64,000 nucleotides of DNA. Source: Oscillospiraceae bacterium. GTDB lineage: Bacteria; Bacillota; Clostridia; Oscillospirales; Oscillospiraceae. Location: the NCBI GenBank assembly GCA_017622295.1, contig JAGARK010000045.1, positions 62,001-126,000 on the forward strand. The letters are read 5' to 3'. This document shows, one piece after another, positions 55,809 to 64,000 of the stretch (within the stretch, counting starts at the first letter, position 1; every line of letters starts with the position of its first letter). The notes under the pieces were generated by a model that worked only from the letters and a program-made list of their open reading frames with translations, was not told the DNA's origin and did not search any database. The position numbers and the translations under genes were made by a program.

Positions 55809-58052
55809 TTCTTCTTCGATCACATACAGATTGGAGCCATAATCTCCCTGGGTGCGCTGGTTTTTGTCGTATCCGGTGCCCCGGAACAGGGGCAGCAGGG
55901 TGATGCCGGACATCAGGGCAGCGCCCGTCACATGATAGAGCTCCACGCCGTCCTCCAGCCCCAGGTGCTTATCCGCCGTCCGAATCACAGAGCCGTTGGG
56001 ATTCAGGTCCACCGGCGCAACATGCTTCAGGAGCCCTGCGAACTGGCCCACCCGGATTTTCTGGGGCCGGGTACGGAAGAGATAGCGCTTGCTCTTGTCA
56101 AGGCCCTTCAGCCGCAGCTGCTCGTAGCCGGGTGCAGCGTCCATCCGGCCATGGAAAACCCCGGCGATGACCGTGGTATCTTTGGAGACCTGCCAGCCGT
56201 TTTTCAGCCGGCGGAAACCGCCGAACTGGAACACGGCGCGGTACTTTTTGTACAGCTCGATCTGAGCCTTGATCTCCTGAATCTCAATACTCACCAGATG
56301 CTTCAGATCCAGCTCATAGCCCAGGCAGCCGAAGAAGGCCACATTGCCCCGGGTGGTCAGGGGCGTATTGCGCAGGGTCTGGGCATGGGGCGCGGCAGAA
56401 ACATGGGCGCCGAAGGTGGACTGGGGATACAGATAGCTCAGATTGCCCTGAATGGTCAGCCGCTGGATGGGGTCTGTATTGTCCGAGCACCAGACCTGGG
56501 GGCCAAAGCAGAGCATACCCAGATCGAACCGATTGCCGCCGGAGGAACAGCTTTCCAGCAGGACATGGGGCCGGGGTTCAAAAATCCGCCGCAGCACGTC
56601 ATACAGGCCCAGAATGCACTCATGCGCTTTCACACCCAAGGCCACACTGTGCCGGTTCATGTCCCATTTCACATAGGAAATATTGGCACTGTCCAGGATC
56701 CGCGTCACATTTTCCACAATGTAGTCCCTTACTTCCAGTTTTGTCAGATCCAGCAGTAGCTGATTGCGGCCGGTGATGTCCGAGAAGCCATCGTTGTGAA
56801 GCACCCAGTCGGGATGAGTCCGGTAGAGGTCCGAATCCTCATTGACGGACTCCGGCTCAAACCAGAGGCCGAAATCCAGGCCCAGCTTGCCCAGCCGGGC
56901 GGACAGCCCCTCCAGGCCCTCAGGAAGCTTTTTCCTGTTCACATTGTAATCGCCCAAGCCCGCTCTGTCATTGTCCCGGGCGCCGAACCAGCCGTCGTCC
57001 AGCACAAAGAGCTCGCAGCCCAGGTCCCTGGCCCGCTTGGCCAGATCCAGCAGCTTGCGCTGGTTAAAATCGAACATGCAGCCCTCCCAGCTGTTGTAGA
57101 GCACGGGCCGCTCCTTTTCCCGCCAGTATTCGGGGATGATGCGGTCCAGCACAAACCGGTGCATCCGGGCGGACAGGCCGCCGAAGCCCTCATCGCTGCA
57201 GCACAGCACCGCCTCCGGGGTCTCGAATTTCTCCCCGGGGGCAAGGTTTTTGGTGAAATTGGCTGGGCTGATGCCCTGCATCACCCGGGTCAGACCCTGC
57301 AGACTCCGCTGGGCGGAAGCATAGTGATTGCCGGAATAGATCAGATTGAAACCGTAGACCCGGCCATGATCCTCACCCGCGTCGGGCTCGCTCAGCAGGA
57401 ATCCCGGATTGTGCCGGTTGGAGGAAGCGCCGGTGGTGCTCTCATTGACCACCCGTGCAGGGCCCACCGGGGTAGTATGCTTGCCCATTTCGGCGATCCA
57501 GCCGCCGTCGAAGGTGGTCATAACGTACTCGCCCGGCAGGTCCAGACAGAAGCTCATCAGCTTGTGCAGCTCCAGCGAGGCCTCTCCCTCATTGACCAGC
57601 ACCGCCCGGCGGGTCAGGGCCGTGTCGAAGAGGGTAAAATACAGATACAGCTTCACGCCCTTCTGTGCCATGGTGATCTCTAACGTCTCGCCGCCCCGGG
57701 CCATGGGCAGACCGGATTCCATCACCGGCTGCTGTTCCAGCACCCGGTGGTTTACATAACTAAGATCTCCAGACTTGGAATCGAACTCCACGGGGCTCTC
57801 CCGGAAGTCGCCTCTGCCGCTGCCGCTCCAGGCCAGGGCCATGGCATCCGGGCAGCTGGCGGTATCCGCCGGGTTCAGCAGCAGACTTTCGCCCCAGCCC
57901 AGTCCCGGGTTGCAGGAGAGCGCTTTGACGTCCTCGCTGTCCACGGGAGCTCCGAAGTGGATCTGCTCCAGCAGGCCGTAGCGATTGACCCGCAGCAGGC
58001 AGGAAAGGTTTTCATTTTTCAGATGAAATAATCCATTGTTGCATTCGATCAT
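55806..58052 (-). CDS. Alpha-galactosidase, glycoside hydrolase family 36
   Basis: This 748-residue cytosolic enzyme removes alpha-1,6-galactose from raffinose-type sugars. The N-terminal beta-supersandwich domain runs to about residue 330. The catalytic barrel shows YNSWEGCMFDFN, ELFVLDDGWFGARDNDRAGLGDY, the nucleophile Asp464 in YVKWDMNR and the acid/base Asp510 in SSGGNRFDLGML, all classical for GH36. A C-terminal beta domain ends the protein. The ATG eight bases after AAAGGGG was chosen over a GTG three codons earlier. Single gene with its own consensus promoter, next to GH13 and the sugar importer. Confidence 0.96.
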   Translation of the reverse strand: MIECNNGLFHLKNENLSCLLRVNRYGLLEQIHFGAPVDSEDVKALSCNPGLGWGESLLLNPADTASCPDAMALAWSGSGRGDFRESPVEFDSKSGDLSYVNHRVLEQQPVMESGLPMARGGETLEITMAQKGVKLYLYFTLFDTALTRRAVLVNEGEASLELHKLMSFCLDLPGEYVMTTFDGGWIAEMGKHTTPVGPARVVNESTTGASSNRHNPGFLLSEPDAGEDHGRVYGFNLIYSGNHYASAQRSLQGLTRVMQGISPANFTKNLAPGEKFETPEAVLCCSDEGFGGLSARMHRFVLDRIIPEYWREKERPVLYNSWEGCMFDFNQRKLLDLAKRARDLGCELFVLDDGWFGARDNDRAGLGDYNVNRKKLPEGLEGLSARLGKLGLDFGLWFEPESVNEDSDLYRTHPDWVLHNDGFSDITGRNQLLLDLTKLEVRDYIVENVTRILDSANISYVKWDMNRHSVALGVKAHECILGLYDVLRRIFEPRPHVLLESCSSGGNRFDLGMLCFGPQVWCSDNTDPIQRLTIQGNLSYLYPQSTFGAHVSAAPHAQTLRNTPLTTRGNVAFFGCLGYELDLKHLVSIEIQEIKAQIELYKKYRAVFQFGGFRRLKNGWQVSKDTTVIAGVFHGRMDAAPGYEQLRLKGLDKSKRYLFRTRPQKIRVGQFAGLLKHVAPVDLNPNGSVIRTADKHLGLEDGVELYHVTGAALMSGITLLPLFRGTGYDKNQRTQGDYGSNLYVIEEE

Positions 58053-58072
58053 ATGTAACACCCCTTTTTAAT

Positions 58073-58101
58073 ATTGTATCCGGGGATTTTTTGCGTGTCA
58101 A
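58073..58101 (-). promoter_or_regulatory. Sigma-A promoter of the GH36 gene
   Basis: TTGACA, 17 bases and TACAAT on the minus strand, about 20 bases before the start codon. Confidence 0.8.
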
Positions 58102-58159
58102 TGAGATTTTTCGTGACGAAACCAGCCGGGCGTGGTAGAATGGGTGGTAAGAAGATAAC

Positions 58160-58279
58160 AATTGCAGTTTAGCGCGCAGATGCGCGAAATGAGGAGTTTT
58201 CTTCAAAACAATTTAAATTGTGCATTCTGCATTTTGAATTATGCATTGTGCTGCGACGGCGCACGTGAAACTGCAATTT
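58160..58279 (+). repeat. Dispersed repeat, copy M (upstream of the GH13 gene)
   Basis: Left end CAATTGCAGTTTAGCG, right end GTGAAACTGCAATTTG. The core is of the copy A type (GCGAAATGAGGAGTTTTCTT, ATTCTGCATTTTGAATTATGC), with TGTGCTGCGACGGCGCAC near the right end. Confidence 0.8.
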
Positions 58280-58305
58280 GAACAGTCATCAAAGGAGTGT
58301 TTTCA

Positions 58306-59961
58306 ATGAACAAGACCCGCTGGTATAAGGATTCCGTATTTTATCAGATCTGGCCCCGGTCCTTTAAGGACGGCAACGGCGACGGCATGGGCGATCTTTA
58401 CGGCGTCTACGAAAAGCTGGACTACATCAAATCCCTCGGCTGCGACGGCATCTGGTTCTCCCCCATCTACCCCTCTCCCGGTGCGGACTGCGGCTATGAC
58501 ATCTCGGATTACATGGATATCGCTCCGGAATTCGGCGGCATGGAGGCCTTCCGGCTGGTGCTGGAGGGCGCCCACCAGCGGGGCATGAAGGTGCTGATGG
58601 ATCTGGTGGTCAATCACACCAGCGATGAGCACGAGTGGTTTCAGAAGAGCCGCCGCCGCATCGAACCCTACACCGATTACTACATCTGGCGCCCCGGAAA
58701 GCCCGGCGGAAAGCTGCCCAACAACTGGGACTCCAATTTCGAGGGCAAAGCCTGGACCTGGGACGAGGTCCGGGGGGAGTATTATCTGCACCTCTTCGCC
58801 GTCAAGCAGCCTGACCTGAACATGGACAACCCCCTGGTCCGGGAGGAAGTCAAGAGGATCATGAAATTCTGGCTTGACATGGGCGTGGACGGCTTCCGGG
58901 AGGACGTCATCACCTATATCTCCAAGGCCGAAGGCCTGCCCGATGATCATCTCTTCCCCATCTACAAGGGCATGCCGAAATACAACCACGGCCCCCACAT
59001 CCACGAATATCTGGCCGAATTCAAGCGGGATGTGCTGGACCACTATGACTGCTTCACTCTGGCAGAGGCGCCGTTGGTGTGGCCCGACCAGGCGCTGAAA
59101 TACATCGACGAGGAGAACGGCCAGATCGACGCCATGATCCAGTTCCAGTGCCAGTGCGCCGACTGTCTGTTCACGGACTACATCCCCACCAAATTCTCCC
59201 TGAAACGCATGAAGCGGGCCTTCTCCAACTGGCAGTACAAGCTCCGCCACCGTGCCTGGAACATGCTGTATCTGGAAAACCACGATCATCCCCGGATCAT
59301 TTCCCGCTACGGCAGTGAAAAATTCTGGAAGGAGAGCGGCAAGACCCTGGCTGCCTCCTACCTCTTCCAGCAGGGCACGCCCTTCGTCTATCAGGGTCAG
59401 GAGATCGGTATGCTGAACTGGAAGCCTGAAAGCGCCGATATGTACGAGGATGTCCAGACCTGCTACAATTACGCCCATTCCGCCCTGAACAAGACGCCCC
59501 AGCAGCGGCTTGAGCGGCTGTGGCGGTCCTCCCGGGACTCCGCCCGGACCCCGGTGCAGTGGGATTCCAGCGAAAACGCCGGCTTCTCCACCGGCGAGCC
59601 ATGGTTTTATGTAAACCAGAATTATCGGGAAATCAACGTGGCCCAACAGGAAGCCGACCCGGACTCCATCCTGAATTTCTACCGCAAGGCCATCCATCTG
59701 CGCAAATCCCTGAGCGTGGTGCGCCACGGCAACTACCGGGAGCTGTTCCGCTACAATTCCAAACTCTATGTCTACGCCCGGGAAATGAAGGGCCAGAAGC
59801 TGCTGGTAATCTGCTCCTTCTCCAACCGGGATCACATTCTCCCCACCCCCACGGGTTTTGATTTCAGCAAGGCTCAGCTGATCTTGAACAATTACAGCGA
59901 CGACGAGCTCCAGCTGAATGTTCTCAAGCCCTACGAGTGCCGGGTTTATCTCTGGACCTAA
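58306..59961 (+). CDS. Alpha-glucosidase, GH13 oligo-1,6-glucosidase type
   Basis: This 551-residue cytosolic enzyme of the GH13 alpha-amylase family (subfamily 31-like) has YQIWPRSFKDGNGDGMGDLYGVYEKLDYIKSLGCDGIWFSPIYPSP at the start, and then the four GH13 regions: DLVVNHTSDEH, GVDGFREDVI with nucleophile Asp200, FTLAEAP with acid/base Glu254, and YLENHDHPRIISRYG with the third acid. GFREDV carries Glu where Met or Leu is usual, a small variation. It likely releases glucose from isomalto-oligosaccharides or sucrose-like sugars. The start follows AAAGGAGTGTTTTCA, just past repeat copy M. Confidence 0.93.
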   Translation: MNKTRWYKDSVFYQIWPRSFKDGNGDGMGDLYGVYEKLDYIKSLGCDGIWFSPIYPSPGADCGYDISDYMDIAPEFGGMEAFRLVLEGAHQRGMKVLMDLVVNHTSDEHEWFQKSRRRIEPYTDYYIWRPGKPGGKLPNNWDSNFEGKAWTWDEVRGEYYLHLFAVKQPDLNMDNPLVREEVKRIMKFWLDMGVDGFREDVITYISKAEGLPDDHLFPIYKGMPKYNHGPHIHEYLAEFKRDVLDHYDCFTLAEAPLVWPDQALKYIDEENGQIDAMIQFQCQCADCLFTDYIPTKFSLKRMKRAFSNWQYKLRHRAWNMLYLENHDHPRIISRYGSEKFWKESGKTLAASYLFQQGTPFVYQGQEIGMLNWKPESADMYEDVQTCYNYAHSALNKTPQQRLERLWRSSRDSARTPVQWDSSENAGFSTGEPWFYVNQNYREINVAQQEADPDSILNFYRKAIHLRKSLSVVRHGNYRELFRYNSKLYVYAREMKGQKLLVICSFSNRDHILPTPTGFDFSKAQLILNNYSDDELQLNVLKPYECRVYLWT

Positions 59962-59962
59962 G

Positions 59963-59990
59963 AAAAACCGCCCCACGGGGCGGTTTTTTA
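59963..59990. terminator. Bidirectional terminator after the GH13 gene
   Basis: AAAAACCGCCCC-AC-GGGGCGGTTTTTT. Confidence 0.88.
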
Positions 59991-60647
59991 TTTCGCCAGC
60001 TGTGTGTCATAGCCCATGGCGACGAGCTCGCGGAAGGCCTGCCAGGCCTCCTCGGGAATCTCCTGGGGCAACTGCCAGCCCTTCTGGGCATAGAGCTCCA
60101 TCCGCTGGAAATCGCCCACGATGACGGAAATGGCGGCGTTCTCCGACATGCCCTGTCTTTCCGCATCCGCCAGATATTGCTCGATGGTCACCTGAGGCGA
60201 GGTGACGGAAAAGCTCTGATCCGGCCAGTATACGCCCATGGCTGCGACAATGCGCCGCTCCATAAAGGGTTGGTGGACGCCAAGAATATGGCCGTGGGGC
60301 ACACCCAGTTCCTCAAGCAGAGCTTTGGTGAAGTGGATGTTTTCGGCGGTGTTGGTGGACTTATCCTCCTTGATGATGGCCTCTGCCGGAACGCCGCATT
60401 CCAAGGCAACTTTTGCAAAACGCTCCGCTTCCGGCTCCGTGAACAGCCGGGTGGTATTGCGGCCCAGTCCGCCGGAGAAGAGCACCTTCGGGGCGAGGCC
60501 TGCCTTGTAAAGCTCCGCCGCACGGCGGGCAATGTTGTCATTAAAATTTCCGAAACCTACGATCACATCGGCCTTTCCGGGCTGCTGATGGAGCTTCAGA
60601 TAACTCCAGATCACCTGAAGGGGTGCCAGGGCCTGCAAATTTTCCAT
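59988..60647 (-). CDS. YdcF family (DUF218) cytosolic protein
   Basis: This 219-residue protein has only the DUF218 fold: DVIVGFGNFNDNIARRAAELY, VLFSGGLGRNT, STNTAENIHFTKALL and HQPFMERRIVAAMGVYWP. Unlike the YdcF-like protein at 47.7 kb it has no membrane segments, so it is probably cytosolic like the E. coli YdcF, reported to bind S-adenosylmethionine. Function is not established. It lies between the carbohydrate genes as a separate unit. Confidence 0.85.
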   Translation of the reverse strand: MENLQALAPLQVIWSYLKLHQQPGKADVIVGFGNFNDNIARRAAELYKAGLAPKVLFSGGLGRNTTRLFTEPEAERFAKVALECGVPAEAIIKEDKSTNTAENIHFTKALLEELGVPHGHILGVHQPFMERRIVAAMGVYWPDQSFSVTSPQVTIEQYLADAERQGMSENAAISVIVGDFQRMELYAQKGWQLPQEIPEEAWQAFRELVAMGYDTQLAK

Positions 60648-60703
60648 AATTCATCCTCCGCTGTTTTTTGTCATTATACCATGCCGTCTCCCTGGGGGCA
60701 ACA

Positions 60704-60735
60704 AAAAATACCCGCAGCCGAAGCTGCGGGTATTC
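60704..60735 (-). terminator. Terminator of the sugar ABC importer operon
   Basis: AATACCCGCAGC-CGAA-GCTGCGGGTATT followed by TTTTTT on the minus strand. Confidence 0.88.
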
Positions 60736-60745
60736 GGAGCACATC

Positions 60746-61705
60746 TTAGCCCTTGACAGCACCCATGGTGATGCCCTTGGTGAAGTACTTCTGGAAAATC
60801 AGGAACACGATGATGATGGGCACGGATGCCAGTGCAGCACCGGCCATCAGCAGACCGAAGTCTGTCGAGTTCTCGCCCTGCATGGTGGCGATACCCAGAG
60901 AGATGGTCAGGTTCTTGGTAGAAGTCAGCATGATCAGCTGCATGAAGTAATCATTCCAGCTGTTGATGAAGGTGAAGATGGCGCAGGCACCGACACCGGG
61001 CTTAATCATGGGGAACATGACGTCGGTGAAGGTACGCCATTCGGAGGCGCCGTCAATGCGGCAGGCTTCCACCATTTCAGTGGGGATGCCTTCTGCAAAC
61101 TGCTTCAGCAGGAAGACGCCGAAGGGCCAGCCCACAATGGGGAAAATAACTGCCCAAATCTTATCATACAGACCCAGGGCATTCATTTCCCGGAGCATCG
61201 GGATCAGGATGACCTGCTTGGGGAGCGCCATAGCGCAGACAATCAGGCTGAACAGCAGTGTTCTGCCGTAAAAACGCTTTTTAGCCAGCGCATATCCGGC
61301 CATTGCAGAGGTAATGCAGGTAATCAGCATTGCTGCGACAGACATAAATACAGTGTTCACCAGCCAGCGGATCGCAGCAGGAACAACAGGTCCCTTGATG
61401 ATGATGGTCTGGCCCAGCGTCACAATGTACTTACCCAGTCTGAGTCTGAGCGCGGGAATGGTCAATTCGAACAGTTCCGCAGAGCGTTTGCTCATCAGAT
61501 TCTTGAAGTTGGTTATCACCCACTCGGTGGGAACCCAAACAGGCTCAGTGTTCATAATATCCTGCTTGTTCTTAAATGCGCCGGTGATGATCCAGTACAG
61601 GGGGAAGGCAAACAGGAATGCCAAAATAGCAATTACAACGAAGGAGAAGATGTAATATGCCCGATCTTTCTGAGCAGGATTGTTCAGACGATTTTGCTTT
61701 TTCAT
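60746..61705 (-). CDS. Sugar ABC importer permease (MalG/UgpE type)
   Basis: This 319-residue inner-membrane permease has six helices. The EAA loop that docks the ATPase is visible as MVEACRIDGASEWRTFTDVMFPMIKPG. The N-terminal AYYIFSFVVIAILAFLFAFPLYWIITGAFKN and the later WNDYFMQLI are typical of the CUT1 (oligosaccharide) group. An insertion of about 60 residues after the first helix is longer than usual (WVPTEWVITNFKNLMSKRSAEL...). It is the last gene of the operon, 15 bases after the partner permease. Confidence 0.93.
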   Translation of the reverse strand: MKKQNRLNNPAQKDRAYYIFSFVVIAILAFLFAFPLYWIITGAFKNKQDIMNTEPVWVPTEWVITNFKNLMSKRSAELFELTIPALRLRLGKYIVTLGQTIIIKGPVVPAAIRWLVNTVFMSVAAMLITCITSAMAGYALAKKRFYGRTLLFSLIVCAMALPKQVILIPMLREMNALGLYDKIWAVIFPIVGWPFGVFLLKQFAEGIPTEMVEACRIDGASEWRTFTDVMFPMIKPGVGACAIFTFINSWNDYFMQLIMLTSTKNLTISLGIATMQGENSTDFGLLMAGAALASVPIIIVFLIFQKYFTKGITMGAVKG

Positions 61706-61720
61706 ATCAACACTCCCTCC

Positions 61721-62632
61721 TTACTTTTCTTGACCCAGCTTGAACTGAGCTGCGGACAGGATAGCGATGATGATTGCCAGGACAACACCCATTGCATTGC
61801 CATAGCCATAGCGGTACAACTTAAATGCATTGTGGTAGATATAGTACATGATGGTCATGGTGGAGTTGTTGGGACCACCGGAGGTCAGCAACTGGATCAG
61901 TGCGAAGCACTGGAAGGAGTTGATGGTGGTGATAACCAGGATGTACAGAGTGGTGGGCATCATCTGAGGCCACTTTATCTTCCAGAAAGCCTGGACAGGA
62001 GTTGCGCCATCCACTTCGGCTGCTTCCACCAGAGACTTGTCCACGTTATCCAGAGCGGAAACATACAGGACGATGGGCTGACCCACAGAGGTGGTCAGCA
62101 GAATCAGGATGATACATCCCAGAGCATACTTCGGATCACCCAGCCAGTTAATGTTCTTCTCCATCAGGCCGGTAGAAGTACCGATGTAATTAAAGATGCC
62201 ATAATAGTTATTGAACATCCACTTCCAAACCATGGTAACCGCGACAGAGCCGGTGACCACGGGCAGATAGAAGATGCAACGGAACGCGGAAGTAGCTGCC
62301 ACATGCATCTTAGAGATTGCGGAAGCCACCCAAAGGGAGAAAATGCAGGTAACGGGAACAGACACCAGAACAATAATCATCGTATTCCACAGTGCCTTCC
62401 AGAAAACGGGATCCTGGAACAGTTCCCGATAGTTACCAAATCCTACGAAAATATCTTCGCGATTACCCATGGTTGCGTCAAAGAAGCTGGTATAGACGCA
62501 CATCAGCATGGGATACAGAACAAATCCGACAAAGAACACCAGAAACGGCAGCATAAATGCATATGCTGCAATATTCTCCTGAATCACAAGGCGCCGTGTC
62601 GTTTTGCTCACTGTTACTTTCTTGTTTGCCAA
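61721..62632 (-). CDS. Sugar ABC importer permease (MalF/UgpA type)
   Basis: This 303-residue CUT1-group permease has six helices. The N terminus reads AYAFMLPFLVFFVGFVLYPMLMCVYTSF. The EAA loop is LVEAAEVDGATPVQAFWKIKWPQM, and the end matches MalF-type subunits. The start is taken as TTG six bases after GAGAGGGGG, since an upstream extension lacks a ribosome site. No ATP-binding subunit gene is present in the window, so a shared MsmX/UgpC-type ATPase encoded elsewhere is likely. Confidence 0.92.
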   Translation of the reverse strand: MANKKVTVSKTTRRLVIQENIAAYAFMLPFLVFFVGFVLYPMLMCVYTSFFDATMGNREDIFVGFGNYRELFQDPVFWKALWNTMIIVLVSVPVTCIFSLWVASAISKMHVAATSAFRCIFYLPVVTGSVAVTMVWKWMFNNYYGIFNYIGTSTGLMEKNINWLGDPKYALGCIILILLTTSVGQPIVLYVSALDNVDKSLVEAAEVDGATPVQAFWKIKWPQMMPTTLYILVITTINSFQCFALIQLLTSGGPNNSTMTIMYYIYHNAFKLYRYGYGNAMGVVLAIIIAILSAAQFKLGQEK

Positions 62633-62728
62633 AAAGATCCCCCTCTCGTTTGAAGTAATAAGTAAGTGTGAATAGTGAATAGGCAAAGAGGCTTCTTCAC
62701 TATTCGCAGTCACCTTTTACAAATCAAA

Positions 62729-62765
62729 TGCCCCTCCCCTCACCCAAAAGAGAGGGAAGGGGCAC
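62729..62765 (-). terminator. Attenuator-like hairpin between the binding-protein and permease genes
   Basis: On the minus strand TGCCCCTTCCCT and GGGGAGGGGCA form a strong stem followed by a weak T run (TTTGATTT). It probably lowers readthrough and keeps binding protein above permease, a common pattern. Confidence 0.6.
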
Positions 62766-62800
62766 TTTTCAAATGGCGTTAGTATGTACCGTTCAGCCTA

Positions 62801-64000
62801 TTAGCCCAGCAGAGCATTTGCCGAAGCAGTGAAGTCTGCAGCAGCCTGAGCAGCGTCGGTGCCGGTAGCAATAGCCTGCAGGGTCTCGGCCCACAGGGTA
62901 CGAGCCTCGGTCCAACCGGTCATGACGTTGTAGTAGTCACCCAGGTTGATCAGGAAGGACTCGTAGGTCTTGATCAGCTCAGCGTTCTCAGCATCGGCGT
63001 AAACGTCGGTTGCGGAGATACGGGGAGAAGAGAAGCCGGAAGCCTTAACAGCATTGATAGCATTGTCTTCGGTCATGAACTTGATGAAGGTCTTAGCAGC
63101 CTCAATCTTGGCCTCGTCGCCGTTGTTGAAGACACCAAAGCCCCAGATACCGCCGCACAGCTCAACCTTGCCGTCGTCGGTGGGGAAGTTCATGGGCAGG
63201 ACCTCGAAGGAATCGCCGATGACTTCAGCTCTCTGGTTGTAGTTGGACAGGTTCCAGCAGGTAGCCATCTTCAGGACACCCTGTGCGAACAGGTCAGCCT
63301 CAGCGCCGCCGTTGATGGAAGCGTCATACTCAATGCCTTCCAGATCGACCAGCAGCTGCAGAGCCTTTGCGATCTCTTCGGAGTCGGTGGTCCACTTGGA
63401 GTGATCAGCAGTGGTGAAAGAGCCAGAGTACAGGTTGGAGATCAGAGCACGGTTGCCCTGGTCGCCGCCGGTGCCGTTGCAGAAGACAGCGCCGACAGTG
63501 GAGCCGGTGTGGGCATAAACAGCATTAACAGCGTTAATGAAGCCCTCGGTGGTCCAGGTGTGGTTCTCTTCGTCGATGTACTGCATTGCGCCAGCCTCTT
63601 CGAAGACGGTCTTGTTGATAGCCATGCAGTGTGCGGTCATGCAGACGGGGAACTCGTAGTAAGCGCCAGCGTTGTCGTGGCAGGCAGCCTCAACAGCGGG
63701 GATCATGTCAGCCTTGACCTCGTCGGTCCACAGGTCGGACAGGTCGACCATGACGCCACGGGCGCCCCAGCCAGTAACCAGACGCTCGGGGCCTTCGAAG
63801 ACCAGGTCAGGAGCGTTGCCGCCTTCGATAGCGGAGTCGATCTTAGCATCGCCGTCGCCACCGTATGCCAGGTACTCGACCTTAACGGTGATGTTGGGGT
63901 AAGCAGCGTTAAACTGAGCCAGCAGCTCGTTAACGGTAGCCTCATCGCCCCACTTGCCAACGGGGAAGGTCCACAGAGAGATCTCTACGGGTGCGTCAGC
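62801..64000 (-). CDS. Sugar-binding lipoprotein of the ABC importer, 5' end outside window
   Basis: 399 residues of a family 1 extracellular solute-binding protein are present. The mature start is near the window edge (APVEISLWTFPVGKWGDEATVNELLAQFNAAYPNITVKVEYLAYGGDGDAKIDSAIEGGNAPDLVFEG), followed by WTDEVKADMIPAVEAAC, the hinge segments FAQGVLKMATCWNLSNY and GGIWGFGVFNNGDEAKIEAAKTFIKFMT, and an Ala-rich end. The signal peptide and lipobox are not visible. Codon use is strongly biased, as expected for an abundant protein. With the two permeases and nearby GH36, GH13 and GH2 enzymes, the importer probably brings in alpha-galactosides or isomalto-oligosaccharides (inference from context). Confidence 0.93.
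   Translation of the reverse strand, partial: ADAPVEISLWTFPVGKWGDEATVNELLAQFNAAYPNITVKVEYLAYGGDGDAKIDSAIEGGNAPDLVFEGPERLVTGWGARGVMVDLSDLWTDEVKADMIPAVEAACHDNAGAYYEFPVCMTAHCMAINKTVFEEAGAMQYIDEENHTWTTEGFINAVNAVYAHTGSTVGAVFCNGTGGDQGNRALISNLYSGSFTTADHSKWTTDSEEIAKALQLLVDLEGIEYDASINGGAEADLFAQGVLKMATCWNLSNYNQRAEVIGDSFEVLPMNFPTDDGKVELCGGIWGFGVFNNGDEAKIEAAKTFIKFMTEDNAINAVKASGFSSPRISATDVYADAENAELIKTYESFLINLGDYYNVMTGWTEARTLWAETLQAIATGTDAAQAAADFTASANALLG

Overview
The window looks like chromosomal DNA of a GC-rich, gut-type Clostridia bacterium, probably near Oscillospiraceae. No rRNA or marker search was possible, so this is inference. Supporting signs are T-box leaders on two aminoacyl-tRNA synthetase genes, near-consensus sigma-A promoters with a recurring 17-base spacer, intrinsic terminators after most units, a YabE-type G5/3D protein beside rsmA, a Firmicutes-style ethanolamine (eut) microcompartment locus, and several glycoside hydrolases with a sugar ABC importer.

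Layout. 1-9.8 kb: a secreted subtilisin-like protease (3' end outside the window), a membrane redox pair (membrane protein with a CXXC tail, and a NapH-like ferredoxin fused to a TlpA thioredoxin), a GNAT acetyltransferase, a PTS-type IIC permease behind a structured leader, a gene-free candidate small-RNA unit, a ProX-type editing protein and an esterase. 9.8-17.3 kb: a degenerate P-type-ATPase-like protein with rlmB, a DUF1836 regulator, a DegV protein, an RsmF-type rRNA methylase and murA. 17.4-27.9 kb: a MarR regulator with a heterodimeric ABC exporter, an S51-like protein, an XRE/membrane protein pair, divergent ROK glucokinase and pgi, a small P-loop protein and a MATE exporter.

28.2-39.2 kb: a compact eut locus in the order eutG-A-B-C-L-E-M-T-D-orf-N-H. 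EutH imports ethanolamine. EutBC splits it to acetaldehyde and ammonia using adenosylcobalamin made by EutT and kept active by EutA. EutE and EutD take acetaldehyde to acetyl-CoA and acetyl phosphate, and EutG reduces part to ethanol. The shell set is one BMC-H (EutM), one BMC-T (EutL) and one BMC-P (EutN). No eutV/eutW regulator, eutS, eutK, eutP, eutQ or eutJ is present in the window.

39.2-47 kb: T-box-metG, a HAD phosphatase, rsmA, the YabE-like protein and T-box-thrS (ThrRS without a TGS domain). 47-64 kb: small regulators, a YdcF/M42 operon, two paralogous secreted leucine-rich-repeat proteins, tRNA-Leu(CAA), then glycan use: GH2, GH36 alpha-galactosidase, GH13 alpha-glucosidase, and an ABC importer (two permeases and a binding protein cut by the window end).

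The most unusual feature is a dispersed repeat family (about 12 full or partial copies), many with termini close to AAATTGCAGTTTATCG in inverted orientation but with different cores. Copies occupy five junctions in or at the end of the eut locus, often supply the stop codon of the upstream gene, and one sits between the thrS T-box and its ribosome binding site.
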